Source of the DNA: an actinobacterium LLX17
Lineage (GTDB): Bacteria > Actinomycetota > Actinomycetes > Propionibacteriales > Nocardioidaceae
Assembly (NCBI GenBank): GCA_000471045.1
Contig: KI301992.1
Span: 1,868,060-1,932,059, forward strand
Direction of reading: 5' to 3'
Length of the DNA stretch: 64,000 bases
Shown here piece after piece: positions 1 to 8,428 of this stretch (position 1 is its first letter; each line of letters opens with the position of its first letter). The position numbers and the translations under genes were made by a program. The notes under the pieces are model-generated. The model made no database searches, was not told the origin of the DNA, and was given only the letters and a program-made list of their open reading frames with translations.

Positions 1-1389
1 CGGCGCGAACCAGACCGGGATGGCGGCCAGCGCGAGCAGCAGTGCGTAGGTGGGCGCGAACGCCGTGGTCGGCAGGCCCACGTCACCGGCGCCGGACACC
101 ACGAGCCCCCACCAGCCGCCAGCGGTCTCGGGAGCCGGCGGCAGGGCTCCGCCGGACAGGCCGGGGGCGAGCCCGCGTCCGGCCGCGACCGCCGCGAGGA
201 GGAGCAGCAGCACCACGACGAGCCAGGGCCGGCGACGCCAGACCGACGGGCGGTCGTCGAGGTCGAGGTCGTCCTCGGTCTCGACCGGGTGCGTGCGGTG
301 CCCGATGGTCTCGACCGTCTCGGGTCGCACCATGGCCCTGCCCATGTCGAGGAGCCCGTCCCAGGCGTGCTGGTAGGGCAACCACCACGGCGGGAAGAGG
401 TGCGCGATCTCCTCGTGCGGCCGGCGACGTTGCGCCTGTCGGCGCTGCCGGGCCCGCCGCACGCGACCCAGGTGCAGGTAGACGTCGCGCATCGCGAGGA
501 GCTCGTCGGCCGCGCCCTCGGGGTCGCGGGCGAGGAGCTGGCCGAGGGCGCGCAGGAGCGAGCCGAAGAACAGGCGCACGAGCTGCCAGGCGTAGCGGCG
601 ACGGCTGGCGTTGGCCAGCACGACGTGCAGCCCGGCACGGCGCTTCTCCCAGTGCGGCGGGTCGCCGGCGGTGGGAGTGCGGAGCAGTCGGCGACTGGCC
701 TCGGCGTGGAACACGACGGCGCCCGGCGCGGTGCGCACGCGGTAGCCGGCCAGGTTGGCGCGCCAGCCGAGGTCGATGTCGTCGGCGAACAGCGGAAGGT
801 CGGGATCGAGACCCCCGAGCTCGTCCCAGACGTCGCGGCGCACCAGCATGCCGGCGGTGTTGACCGCCAGGACGTCCTCGGCCCAGTCGTGCTGGCCGGC
901 GTCGGGCTCACCCGTCTCGAGTCCCGTCTCGCGGGACGCGGTGCCCGAGATGGTCAGACCCACCTCGACGAGGCGGCGCAACGACGGCCACTCACGGATC
1001 TTGGGTCCCACGATGCCGATGTCGTCGGCCGAGGTGGCCTCGTCGAGGAGTCCGGCCAGGGTGCCCGGCGTGACGGTCACGTCGTCGTGCAGCAGCCAGA
1101 TCCAGTCGGTCGGCGGAAGCTCGGCCAGGGCGAGCCGGACCGCGTCGCCGAACCCGGTGCCGGAGGGCGCGTAGGTGATGCGCTCGCCGCCGAAGGAGCG
1201 GCGCAGCAGGTCGGACGACCCGTCGGTGGAGCTGACGTCGACGGCGTGCCACGCGGTGGGGGCGTGGGAGAGCGTCGACAGGCTGCCCAGGACCTTCGGC
1301 AGCCACGCGGCGCCGTCGTGGGCCACGAGCACCGCTGCGACAGTCGGCGGGTCGGCCCGCCACGTGGGTACGTCGGCGGCCTCGTCCAT
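1..1389 (-). CDS. Family 2 glycosyltransferase, large membrane-linked (3' end outside window)
   Basis: Reading leftwards from ATG at 1389, the frame stays open for 463 codons to the window edge, so the C-terminus is missing. The N-terminal half is a GT-A domain: it opens with the strand AAVLVAHDGAAWLPKVLGSL, then LLHDDVTV (DxD-type metal/nucleotide site, near residue 100) and later LFADDIDLGWRANLAGYRV, typical of rhamnosyl/galactofuranosyl-type GT2 enzymes. After a basic linker, a hydrophobic segment (LVVVLLLLLLAAVAAG) and a second near the edge show it is membrane bound. It probably adds a sugar to a lipid-linked cell-wall glycan; the ABC exporter and LCP genes nearby fit this. Donor and acceptor cannot be read from sequence. 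A TAGTGT hexamer at 1398-1403 lies 8 nt before the start. Confidence 0.9.
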   Translation of the reverse strand, partial: MDEAADVPTWRADPPTVAAVLVAHDGAAWLPKVLGSLSTLSHAPTAWHAVDVSSTDGSSDLLRRSFGGERITYAPSGTGFGDAVRLALAELPPTDWIWLLHDDVTVTPGTLAGLLDEATSADDIGIVGPKIREWPSLRRLVEVGLTISGTASRETGLETGEPDAGQHDWAEDVLAVNTAGMLVRRDVWDELGGLDPDLPLFADDIDLGWRANLAGYRVRTAPGAVVFHAEASRRLLRTPTAGDPPHWEKRRAGLHVVLANASRRRYAWQLVRLFFGSLLRALGQLLARDPEGAADELLAMRDVYLHLGRVRRARQRRQAQRRRPHEEIAHLFPPWWLPYQHAWDGLLDMGRAMVRPETVETIGHRTHPVETEDDLDLDDRPSVWRRRPWLVVVLLLLLAAVAAGRGLAPGLSGGALPPAPETAGGWWGLVVSGAGDVGLPTTAFAPTYALLLALAAIPVWFAP

Positions 1390-1444
1390 GGGCCCCGACA
1401 CTACTGGACGGGGCTGAAGGGGGCGGGGCTGACGGGGGTGGTGC

Positions 1445-1699
1445 TCAGGCGCGCTTCTTGAGCTTGCGGCGCTCGCGCTCGGACAGACCGCCCCAGATGC
1501 CGAAGCGCTCGTCGTGCTGGAGGGCGTACTCCAGGCAGTCGGACCGCACGTCGCAGGTGAGGCACACTCGCTTCGCCTCCCGCGTCGACCCACCCTTCTC
1601 CGGGAAGAAGGCCTCGGGGTCGGTCTGGGCGCAGAGCGCGCGCTCCTGCCACATCAGCTCTTCGGTATCGTCGAGCGGCAGATCCAGATCGAATGACAT
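1445..1699 (-). CDS. whiB2: WhiB-family iron-sulfur transcription factor (WhiB2/WhmD type)
   Basis: 84 residues. Four cysteines (ALCAQ, KRVCLTC, SDCLEY) form the Wbl [4Fe-4S] site, followed by the G-I/V-W-G-G turn (FGIWGGLSERERRKLKKR) and a basic C-terminal tail for DNA contact. The pattern CAQTDPEAFFPEKGGSTREA matches the WhiB/WhmD (WhiB2) branch, which works with the housekeeping sigma factor to control septation and division. I start at ATG 1699 rather than 1825: the shorter protein matches family length and a well-formed promoter lies directly in front. It is divergent from the CofD-like gene, the same neighbourhood as whiB2-fbiA in mycobacteria. Confidence 0.95.
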   Translation of the reverse strand: MSFDLDLPLDDTEELMWQERALCAQTDPEAFFPEKGGSTREAKRVCLTCDVRSDCLEYALQHDERFGIWGGLSERERRKLKKRA

Positions 1700-1706
1700 G
1701 GATGAA

Positions 1707-1735
1707 ATTACAGTCCCTCGACTGCCATACGTCAA
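1707..1735 (-). promoter_or_regulatory. whiB2 promoter, predicted leaderless
   Basis: On the minus strand a -35 TTGACG (1730-1735) and a -10 TGTAAT (1707-1712) are separated by exactly 17 nt. Transcription would begin about 6-7 nt after the -10, at or within a base of the ATG at 1699, leaving no room for a Shine-Dalgarno sequence. This is the closest sigma70-type consensus I found in the window. Confidence 0.7.
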
Positions 1736-1823
1736 GCCGTAAGGCAAGATTCGTCCCCGGGACGGCGTGTCGCCCCGGATCCCCGGGAGGGCCGAGTCAG
1801 CCCGGGTGCGGCACGATGGCCCC

Positions 1824-2495
1824 ATGCAACTCGTCCTCCTCTCCGGTGGTTCCGGCGTCGGCCTGGCTCACGAGCTCGCGGGGCGGTGCGAGCTCACGGT
1901 CGTCGCGCCGACCACGCGTGACTCCTGGGCCGACGGCCTCAAGCGGTGCCCTGACCTCGATGCGTTCTGCGCCGATCCCGACGCCGACGTCACCTACGGG
2001 GTGGCCGGGGCCCTCGACGCCCTCGGCTTCGGCGCCCAGTGGCAGCGCGGCAACGACGACGAGATGGCGCTGCGCATCATGCGCACCGAGCTGCTGCACG
2101 CCGACTTCACGCTCACCGAGGCGGCGACCGCGGTCGCCGAGCGCCGCCAGCTGCCGTTCCGCCTGCTGCCGCTGAGCGACGACCGCGGCGAGCTGCACGT
2201 CGTGGTGACCGACGACGACGGCCGCCGCGCCATCCACCTCGACGAGCACCGCGCCTCGCTGCCGGTCGGCGACCCCCCGGAGCCGTCGCTGGTGGCGATG
2301 ACCTGGGCCGTCACCGATGCCGTCGTCGCGGCCGTCGAGGCGTCCGAGAACACCACGGTCGCGGTCAACGGCTCCGGCCCGAACGTCGTCCACGCCGCGG
2401 CCGCGATCGCCGAGCGCGTGCCCGACTCGCGGTTCATCGACGTCGCCGGGCACGGCCTCGCCGACATCATGACCGCCGTGACGGCTCCCCGATGA
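1824..2495 (+). CDS. Shortened, diverged CofD/FbiA-like protein (2-phospho-L-lactate transferase family)
   Basis: 223 residues; the family is normally about 310-330. It follows CofD/FbiA for the first ~145 residues: an N-terminal glycine loop (LLSGGSGVG, normally LAGGVGG), then DGLKRCPDLDAF (38-48), ALRIMRTELL (82-91), LLPLSDDRGELHVVV (114-128) and RAIHLDEH (135-142). After that it diverges and stops about 90 residues early. The conserved N-x-x-D-D region reads APTTRDSW, so a key acidic pair is altered. FbiA makes the F420 precursor from FO and an activated lactyl/PEP donor; whether this protein is active is doubtful. fbiB, normally next door, is absent. ATG 1824 is chosen by family alignment; a CACGAT hexamer lies 6 nt upstream. 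Confidence 0.75.
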   Translation: MQLVLLSGGSGVGLAHELAGRCELTVVAPTTRDSWADGLKRCPDLDAFCADPDADVTYGVAGALDALGFGAQWQRGNDDEMALRIMRTELLHADFTLTEAATAVAERRQLPFRLLPLSDDRGELHVVVTDDDGRRAIHLDEHRASLPVGDPPEPSLVAMTWAVTDAVVAAVEASENTTVAVNGSGPNVVHAAAAIAERVPDSRFIDVAGHGLADIMTAVTAPR

Positions 2496-2508
2496 CGACC
2501 ACACCGCG

Positions 2509-3222
2509 GTGAAGACGTCCACGCTGGCCGGGCTGGCCGAGCGCGTCGCCGATCCCTCCGCTCCCCTCGTCACCTACTACGACCTCGACTCCGGCGAGCG
2601 GGTCGAGCTCAGCGCCACCACGGTCGCCAACTGGGTCGCCAAGACGTCGAACTACCTCGTCGACGAGGCCGACGCCACCATCGGCACCCGCATCCGCATC
2701 GGCCTGCCGACGCACTGGCTGCGCTGCGTCTGGGTGCTCGCCGCCTGGCACGTGGGGGCGACCGTCGCCGACGAGCGGGCCGACATCGGGGTCAGCGGGC
2801 CCGACCTCGAGGCTGACGAGCCCCTGCGCCTCGCCTCGGCGCTGCTGCCGTTCGGCGCTCGGTTCCGGCCGCCGCCGCCGGAGCTCCTCGAGCGGGGCTT
2901 CGTCGACCTCGGCGCGGAGATCCCCGGCCACGGCGACGTGTTCGTGCCGCTCGACCCGCCGGGTCCGGGCACGCTCGCCCTCGACCTCGACGGCCGGCCG
3001 GCCACGCACGCCGATCTGCTCGCGGAGGTGGCCCCGGAGCCGGCCCGCCTGTTGGTCACGCCCGGTCCCCTCGCGCGCGACGCGTACCTCCTGCTGGGCG
3101 CGCTGCTCGGTGGCGGATCGCTCGTGCTCGTGGCCGGCGGCGATCCTGCCGGTGACGGCGGGGCGGCCCGCGAACGAGTCGCCGTTCAGGAACAGGCCAC
3201 GCCTGCGTCACCGGAGGTTTGA
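2509..3222 (+). CDS. TIGR03089 family protein
   Basis: 237 residues from GTG 2509, 13 nt after the CofD-like gene, so probably co-transcribed with it. The order of segments (YYDLDSGERVELS near the N-terminus, WVAKTSNYLVDE, LPTHWLRCVWVLAAWHVGA, then LLVTPGPLARDAYLLLGALL and a glycine-rich GGGSLVLV end) matches TIGR03089, an actinobacterial family resembling the N-terminal part of AMP-forming adenylating enzymes but lacking the adenylation core motifs. Function is unknown. In related genomes it sits near the whiB2/fbiA and LCP genes, as here. It ends within the likely promoter/leader of the ABC permease gene. Confidence 0.8.
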   Translation: MKTSTLAGLAERVADPSAPLVTYYDLDSGERVELSATTVANWVAKTSNYLVDEADATIGTRIRIGLPTHWLRCVWVLAAWHVGATVADERADIGVSGPDLEADEPLRLASALLPFGARFRPPPPELLERGFVDLGAEIPGHGDVFVPLDPPGPGTLALDLDGRPATHADLLAEVAPEPARLLVTPGPLARDAYLLLGALLGGGSLVLVAGGDPAGDGGAARERVAVQEQATPASPEV

Positions 3223-3245
3223 GGAGGACCCCTACCGTCACCCGG

Positions 3246-4127
3246 GTGGTGACGATGGGGCAGGACTCGCGACTCCCGGTCGCCCCGCCCGCCGATCGGG
3301 TGGAGCTCACCCGCGTGGGGGCCCGCCCCCCGCTGGCCACCTACCTGCGCGACGTCTGGCGCCGCCGCGAGTTCGCGTTCGCCCTGGCCCGGTACCGCAT
3401 CGAGGCCGAGAACCGGCAGAACCGGCTGGGCCTGGCCTGGGTCGTGCTCAAGCCCCTGCTCAACGCCGGGCTGTACGGCTCGATCTTCGGCATCCTGCTG
3501 GCGAGCGGACGGCCCGACCACTTCGTCGAGTTCCTCATCATCGGCGTGTTCGTGTTCGAGTTCTTCGCGACCTCGTTCACCAGTGGCGCCAAGTCGATCA
3601 CCGCGAACACCGCCCTGGTGCAGAGCCTGTCCTTCCCCCGGATGACGTTGCCGCTGGCCGTGGTGCTGCAGCGCTTCCTGCAGTTCGTGCCGATGCTGGC
3701 GATCATGCTGGTCGTCGTCGGGGCCTTCGGGCACACGATCAGCTGGACCTGGCTGCTGCTCGTGCCGCTGGTGCTGCTGCTGCTCGGGTTCAACACCGGT
3801 CTCGCACTGGTCACCGCGCGTCTGACCGTCCACGTGCGCGACCTCACCAACCTGCTGCCGTTCCTGACGCGCATCACGTTCTACACGGCCGGCATCTTCT
3901 ACAGCATCGAGGAGCGCTTCGCGGACGAGCCGGTCGTGCTGCGGATCGCCGACGCCGTGCCGATCCACGAGTTCCTGTCGCTGGCGCGAGCCATCCTGCT
4001 CGACGGGCCGCTGTACGAGATCCGTCCCGAGTACTGGCTGTACGCCACGGCCTGGACCGTCGGCATGCTGGTCGTCGGCTCGGTCTTCTTCTGGGCGGCG
4101 GAGGAGCGCTATGGCCGCACCGACTGA
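3246..4127 (+). CDS. ABC-2 type polysaccharide exporter, permease subunit (Wzm/TagG-like)
   Basis: About 293 residues. A cytoplasmic N-terminus carries the family mark RYRIEAENRQNRLGLAW, then six hydrophobic segments typical of Wzm/TagG/RfbA permeases (first at LLNAGLYGSIFGILLA, last at WTVGMLVVGSVFFWAA). With the ATPase encoded next it would export a lipid-linked glycan (teichoic acid or galactan type) across the membrane. Start is uncertain: GTG 3246 has TACCGT 7 nt upstream, GTG 3249 and ATG 3255 are also in frame, and a strong purine tract (3221-3228) lies too far upstream for a normal ribosome site. Its last 17 nt overlap the ATPase gene. Confidence 0.9.
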   Translation: MVTMGQDSRLPVAPPADRVELTRVGARPPLATYLRDVWRRREFAFALARYRIEAENRQNRLGLAWVVLKPLLNAGLYGSIFGILLASGRPDHFVEFLIIGVFVFEFFATSFTSGAKSITANTALVQSLSFPRMTLPLAVVLQRFLQFVPMLAIMLVVVGAFGHTISWTWLLLVPLVLLLLGFNTGLALVTARLTVHVRDLTNLLPFLTRITFYTAGIFYSIEERFADEPVVLRIADAVPIHEFLSLARAILLDGPLYEIRPEYWLYATAWTVGMLVVGSVFFWAAEERYGRTD

Positions 4128-4884
4128 GGCAATCACCCCGGCACCCGCATCCGGCCAGCCCGTGGTCGTCGTCGACGACGTTCACGTCGAGTACCGCGTG
4201 CTCGCCACCGGTCGCGCGGCCGGCGCCGAGGCCCGCGGCGGGCTGCTGCAGCGCGGACGCGGCACCCGCACGGTGCACGCCCTGCGGGGTGTCTCGTTCG
4301 TGGCGCACGCCAACGAGAGCATCGGCGTCATCGGCTCGAACGGGTCGGGCAAGTCCACGCTCATGCGCGCGGTCGTGGGGCTGACACCCACGAGTCGCGG
4401 CAGCATCCACGCGACGGCGCGCCCGAGCCTGCTCGGCGTGGGGGCCGCCCTGGTCAAGGAGCTGTCGGGGTCCCGCAACATCGTGCTGGGTGGTCTCGCG
4501 ATGGGCTTCACCCGTGCGGAGATCGAGGCCAAGCACGACGAGATCGTCGCGTTCGCCGGGCTCGAGGAGTTCATCGACCTCCCGATGCGCACCTACTCCT
4601 CGGGCATGACGGCGCGACTCAAGTTCGCCATCGCCACCGCTCGCAAGCACGACATCCTCATCGTCGACGAAGCGCTGGCGGTCGGCGACAAGACGTTCCG
4701 CCGGCGCAGCGAGGACCGGATCCGCGAGATCCGCGACGACGCCGGGACGATCTTCCTGGTGAGCCACTCGATGACCTCGATCCGCGACACCTGCTCGCGG
4801 ACGCTGTGGCTCGACCGCGGCCGGCTCGTCATGGACGGGCCGACCGACGAGGTCGTCGACGCCTACGAGGCGCGCGGGTCCTAG
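4111..4884 (+). CDS. ABC-type polysaccharide exporter, ATP-binding subunit (Wzt/TagH-like)
   Basis: 257 residues. Walker A is GSNGSGKST (75-83), the signature is YSSGM (162-166), Walker B is DILIVDEA (181-188) and the switch histidine is in LVSHSM. A 50-residue N-terminal extension before the ABC core and the short form without a C-terminal glycan-binding domain resemble TagH/RfbE exporters (in M. tuberculosis Rv3781/Rv3783 export galactan). It overlaps the permease gene, so the two are translationally coupled. The gene ends 3 bp before a 35-bp dispersed repeat. Confidence 0.93.
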   Translation: MAAPTEAITPAPASGQPVVVVDDVHVEYRVLATGRAAGAEARGGLLQRGRGTRTVHALRGVSFVAHANESIGVIGSNGSGKSTLMRAVVGLTPTSRGSIHATARPSLLGVGAALVKELSGSRNIVLGGLAMGFTRAEIEAKHDEIVAFAGLEEFIDLPMRTYSSGMTARLKFAIATARKHDILIVDEALAVGDKTFRRRSEDRIREIRDDAGTIFLVSHSMTSIRDTCSRTLWLDRGRLVMDGPTDEVVDAYEARGS

Positions 4885-4887
4885 CCG

Positions 4888-4922
4888 GCCCCGGCAGGGG
4901 TGCCGGGCCCTGGGCGGCAGAT
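4888..4922 (+). repeat. Dispersed GC hairpin repeat, copy 1
   Basis: 35 bp in the gap between the convergent ABC ATPase and LCP genes. It is identical base for base to copy 2 at 16149-16183. CCCGGCA and TGCCGGG form a 7-bp stem with a GGGG loop, followed by GCCCTGGGCGGCAGAT. Further copies with the core GGCGGGGGTGCCGGGCC occur at 23486-23590 (three in tandem), 29991-30022 and 44677-44703 (reverse). It could act as a terminator hairpin here. Confidence 0.85.
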
Positions 4923-4931
4923 TCGGGGGGG

Positions 4932-6398
4932 TCAGCAGGTCTCGTCGAGGTTCTCGGACTGGTTGGCCGCCGCCGGGTCGGCCGCAGCCTCCTCGGCGGG
5001 CACCTCGGGTCCGGGCACCGCGGGCGCGGCGGCCTCGAGCGCGCTCGGCTCCAGCGACTGACCCTCCGCGACCGCGACCGCGTCGGAGATCATCTGCCGC
5101 ACGGCCGGGTAGTCCGGGTCGCCGGTGTCGATCGCCGGCGGGACGAGCGAGACGGTCGACATGGGCTGGTTGCGCGCCTTCAGAGCCAGGTCGGCGAAGC
5201 GATCGAGCTCGCCGGCGGGGATGTCGGTGCGCAGCATCGACTGTCCGCTCTCGGCGATGCCCTGCACGTTCAGCAGGACCTTCTGGGGACTCATCTGCTG
5301 GAGCATCGCGTTCATGACGCACTTCTGACGGCCCATGCGCGAGAAGTCGCTGTTCTTGACGCGGCTGCGCGAGTACCAGAGGGCCTCGTGCCCGTCGAGG
5401 GTCTGCACGCCCGCATCGATCCAGCCGGTGATGGGGGCGCCGATGCCACCGATCGCGGTGCGCTCCTTGACGTCGAGCTCGACACCGCCGACCGCGTCGA
5501 TCAGCTGGGCGAAGCCCTCCATGTTGATCATCGCGTAGTAGCTGATCTCCAGGCCGGTGATCGCCTCGACGGCGTCGACCGTGGCGGCCATGCCGGGATC
5601 GTCCTCGCCCGCGAAGAGGTCGGCGTTCTCCTCGGCCCAGGTGTTGACCGAGTTGAGGTAGCACTCGTCCTTGCAGTCGAAGCCGTCCGGGAACTCCCGG
5701 TCCATGACCGACCCGTTGGTGAACGGCACGTTCTCGAGGTTGCGGGGCAGGCCGATGACGACCGTGCGACCGGTCTCGGCGTCGATGCTCGCGACGCTGA
5801 GCGAGTCGGGGCGCAGGCCTTCGCGGTCGGAGCCGGAGTCCCCACCGAGCAGCAGCACGTTGTAGCGGCCCTTGGTCTCGTCCGAGACCTCGCTCGCGGC
5901 GAAGACGGAGCCGATCAGGTGGCTCTGCGCGGCCGCGACGTTCGCGGCGAAGAGCATCGAGCCCGCGACGGCGAAGCACAGCACGCCGTTGACGGCGGTG
6001 ACGAACAGGCGCTGCTGGCGAGCCATGCGCTGGGGCGTGCCGAGTCGCCAGGCGTCGACCAGGAGCAGCACCCAGCCGATCGCAGCCGCCGACAGCAGCC
6101 AACGGGCCAGCGTCAGGGGGCGCGTGTCGAGGACGATCGAGAGCAGCGCGGAGCGGGACACCAGCCCGATCAGCAGCAGGAGCACACCGGTGGCCAGCAG
6201 GCCGCCCCAGATGCGCAGCGCGATCAGGCCGATGCGCCGGTTGCCGGCGACGACCTGCGCCGAGCCGGGCAGGACCACGGTCATGGCCGTCAGCACGAGC
6301 GAACGGCGCAGCTGCACGCGGGAGGTCGCGCGGTCGGTCTCGGAGACCGCGGGGCGAGCAGACATGGCTCGGTCCGCGCTCGAGCGTTCGTCAGGCAT
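4932..6398 (-). CDS. LCP (LytR-CpsA-Psr) family glycan ligase, multi-TM form
   Basis: 488 residues. Several hydrophobic segments (within residues ~30-155) precede the extracellular LCP domain, which begins NVLLLGGDSGSDREG and continues RPDSLSVASIDAETG, VVIGLPRNLENVPF, and later AVGGVELDVKERTAIGG, GHEALWYSRSRVKNSDFSR and GRQKCVMNAML. The conserved Asp and Arg residues that bind the polyprenyl diphosphate are present. LCP proteins move glycans from polyprenyl carriers onto peptidoglycan; in this phylum that includes arabinogalactan or teichoic-acid attachment. The tail is Ala/Pro/Glu-rich and ends in cysteine. GTGAGGAC in front of ATG 6398 supports that start; ATG 6365 is an alternative. It is divergent from a second LCP gene. 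Confidence 0.92.
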   Translation of the reverse strand: MPDERSSADRAMSARPAVSETDRATSRVQLRRSLVLTAMTVVLPGSAQVVAGNRRIGLIALRIWGGLLATGVLLLLIGLVSRSALLSIVLDTRPLTLARWLLSAAAIGWVLLLVDAWRLGTPQRMARQQRLFVTAVNGVLCFAVAGSMLFAANVAAAQSHLIGSVFAASEVSDETKGRYNVLLLGGDSGSDREGLRPDSLSVASIDAETGRTVVIGLPRNLENVPFTNGSVMDREFPDGFDCKDECYLNSVNTWAEENADLFAGEDDPGMAATVDAVEAITGLEISYYAMINMEGFAQLIDAVGGVELDVKERTAIGGIGAPITGWIDAGVQTLDGHEALWYSRSRVKNSDFSRMGRQKCVMNAMLQQMSPQKVLLNVQGIAESGQSMLRTDIPAGELDRFADLALKARNQPMSTVSLVPPAIDTGDPDYPAVRQMISDAVAVAEGQSLEPSALEAAAPAVPGPEVPAEEAAADPAAANQSENLDETC

Positions 6399-6530
6399 GT
6401 CGTCCTCACGGGGGAAGGTGCTGGAGCGCGTTCAGTATGTCCCCCAACCCTCGACCTCAACTTCAGGGCGCGCCGGAGTCCAGTCAAGAATTTTGGGACT
6501 CGCCTCCCGCGGGTGGACAGGTCGCTCAGG

Positions 6531-6536
6531 TACCGT
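6531..6536 (+). promoter_or_regulatory. -10 element, predicted leaderless start of LCP gene
   Basis: TACCGT lies exactly 6 nt before ATG 6543. No Shine-Dalgarno sequence precedes the ATG. No convincing -35 is visible at 16-18 nt. Confidence 0.5.
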
Positions 6537-6542
6537 CGCGCC

Positions 6543-7649
6543 ATGGCCGACCAGCGCTCCGACGCGCCGTACGACTGGCTCTACGCCGACCAGAAGTCGC
6601 GAAGCGCTGCACCGGCCCCTCCCCCGGACCTGCCGCCGCCCAACCTGCCGCCGCCCGGCCGGCGCGCACCGAAGCCGCCCCGGCCGCCCCGCAGGCGCCG
6701 GCCGCCGTGGGTGCGCATCGCCCTCCTGGTGCTGGTCGCCTGGCTGATCTTCCTCGTCGCCGTGCCGCTGTGGGCCTACCAGACCACCTCACGGATCGAC
6801 GCCGCTCCCGAGGGCGAACGCCCCGGCGACTCCCCTGGCACCACCTACCTGCTCGTCGGCTCCGACAGCCGCCGCGGGCTCAGCGAGGCCGAGCAGCAGC
6901 AGCTGTCCACCGGCCCCGACGAGGGAGGCGAGGGCCGCACCGACACGATCATGCTGATGCACGTGGGGTCCGGTCCGACGACTCTGGTCTCGATCCCGCG
7001 TGACTCGATGGTCCCCGTCCCCGGCTACGGGACCGTCAAGATCAACGCGGCGTACGCCTACGGCGGGCCCAAGCTGCTCGTCGAGACCCTCGAGAGCACC
7101 ACCGGGCTCCGGATCGATGCCTACGTCGAGGTCGGCTTCGGCGGCCTGGTCAAGGTCGTCGACGCCGTCGGTGGCATCGAGATCTGCCCCGAGGCCCCGA
7201 TCCAGGACGTCGACGCCGGGCTCGACATCCAGGCCGGCTGCCAGGAGGCCGACGGCGTCACGGCGCTCGGGTACTCCCGCTCACGGCACTCGTACCAGAC
7301 TCAGGACATCCAGCGCGTGCAGAGCCAGCGTGAGGTGCTCGGCGCCATCGCGTCCGAGGTCAAGTCACCGTGGACGATCCTCAACCCCTTCCGGTACGTC
7401 TCGGTCTCGAAGGGGGCGGCCAGCTCGGTCGTCGTCGGCGAGGACGTCGGACCCGTCCAGCTCGCACGCTTCGCGCTCTCCTTCGGCTCAGCGGTGAACG
7501 GCGACGGCCTCAACTGCACGGTGCCCATCCGGGACTTCTCGGTGCGCTGGGACTCCGAGCGGGCCCTGCAGCTCTTCTCGCTCATCGAGGCCGACAAGAC
7601 CGGTGACATCGGCGAGCTCTGCACCGCGGACGGCCTGCCGCCCTCCTGA
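6543..7649 (+). CDS. LCP (LytR-CpsA-Psr) family glycan ligase, single-TM form
   Basis: 368 residues. A proline-rich cytoplasmic head (PPDLPPPNLPPPGRR) and a basic stretch precede one membrane helix (IALLVLVAWLIFLVAVPLW, ~60-80). The LCP domain follows: TYLLVGSDSRRGL, RTDTIMLMHVG, LVSIPRDSMVPVPGYG, KINAAYAYGGPKLLVETLE, VDAVGGIEIC, GYSRSRHS and QRVQSQREVL, with the expected Arg/Asp residues. It is predicted to ligate exported glycan to peptidoglycan outside the membrane, alongside the divergent LCP gene. The frame is open far upstream to 4806, but that stretch is antisense to the other LCP gene; ATG 6543 matches family starts. Confidence 0.93.
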   Translation: MADQRSDAPYDWLYADQKSRSAAPAPPPDLPPPNLPPPGRRAPKPPRPPRRRRPPWVRIALLVLVAWLIFLVAVPLWAYQTTSRIDAAPEGERPGDSPGTTYLLVGSDSRRGLSEAEQQQLSTGPDEGGEGRTDTIMLMHVGSGPTTLVSIPRDSMVPVPGYGTVKINAAYAYGGPKLLVETLESTTGLRIDAYVEVGFGGLVKVVDAVGGIEICPEAPIQDVDAGLDIQAGCQEADGVTALGYSRSRHSYQTQDIQRVQSQREVLGAIASEVKSPWTILNPFRYVSVSKGAASSVVVGEDVGPVQLARFALSFGSAVNGDGLNCTVPIRDFSVRWDSERALQLFSLIEADKTGDIGELCTADGLPPS

Positions 7650-7705
7650 ACTGGCACCAGCCTGAACGACGTCGGAGTTCGGGCCACAGCGGACCCTGTG
7701 GAACG

Positions 7706-7711
7706 TACAGT
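7706..7711 (+). promoter_or_regulatory. -10 element, predicted leaderless start of SGNH gene
   Basis: TACAGT sits 6 nt before the GTG at 7718, supporting that GTG as the start of a leaderless transcript. Confidence 0.5.
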
Positions 7712-7717
7712 GAGGCC

Positions 7718-8428
7718 GTGATCGGTTCGGCCCACGCACTGGGTGAGGGATGGCTGCCCGGCGGGCGCCGCGCCCGCCTGGTCGCGGCCCTGGTGACGGT
7801 CGCCGCGCTGATCGGCTCCGGCCTGATCGCGCAGAGCGCCGACGGCTCAGAGAGCATCGCTCCGCAGGGCGTCCTCGTGGTGGGCGACTCGATCACGGCC
7901 AGCTACGACGCACTGCCCGGCAGCCCCACCGAGGGCTGGTGGAGCATGGTCGGCCGCCACTACGGCGTCGACGTGCACCCCGCGGCCGAGGCCGGGTCGG
8001 GCTATCAGCGTCCCGGCGCGCGCTGCACCGGCGCGACCTTCGGCGATCGGCCCGGCCTGTGGGAGCTACCGCCGCCGAGCCTCGTGATCGTCGAGGGCGG
8101 GCGCAACGACTGGGCCCAGTGCGTCGACGGCGAGCTCGTGCCGGCGTCGGCGGTCCGGCTCGCCGACGCCGTCGACGCCTTCCTGACCCGGCTCGCCACC
8201 ACGTGGCCCGACGCCACCGTCGTCGTGCTCGCCCCGCCGTGGGGGCCGTTGCAGGCCGAGCTCGCCGAGCGCGTCACCAGGACCATCGGCGCGGTCGTCG
8301 AGCGCCACGGCCTGACCTACGTGTCGATGGACGGCGTCCTGCCGGCCGCCCACGTCGTCGACGGCGTGCACCCGAACCGCGCCGGCAGCATCGCGATCGC
8401 CGAACGGGTCATCGCCGCGCTCGGTTAG
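7718..8428 (+). CDS. Secreted SGNH/GDSL-type hydrolase
   Basis: 236 residues. An N-terminal hydrophobic segment (LVAALVTVAALIGSGLIA) looks like a signal peptide or anchor. The GDS motif VVGDSIT (catalytic Ser), a GGRNDW block (Asn in block III) and the C-terminal DGVHPN (catalytic Asp and His) make a complete SGNH esterase/lipase set. It may trim acyl groups from cell-surface lipids or glycans; no substrate can be read. Its stop region overlaps the convergent rdgB stop by 4 nt. Confidence 0.85.
   Translation: MIGSAHALGEGWLPGGRRARLVAALVTVAALIGSGLIAQSADGSESIAPQGVLVVGDSITASYDALPGSPTEGWWSMVGRHYGVDVHPAAEAGSGYQRPGARCTGATFGDRPGLWELPPPSLVIVEGGRNDWAQCVDGELVPASAVRLADAVDAFLTRLATTWPDATVVVLAPPWGPLQAELAERVTRTIGAVVERHGLTYVSMDGVLPAAHVVDGVHPNRAGSIAIAERVIAALG

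Noticed and set aside
3874..6102. Open frame of 742 codons on the minus strand
   Set aside because: It runs antisense to the ABC exporter genes and in another frame through the LCP gene, with Arg/Ala/Gly-rich sequence and no domain. High GC makes such frames long.
4806..6542. Frame extending the LCP gene far upstream
   Set aside because: This part is antisense to the divergent LCP gene. The real start is ATG 6543, supported by family alignment and the -10 box.
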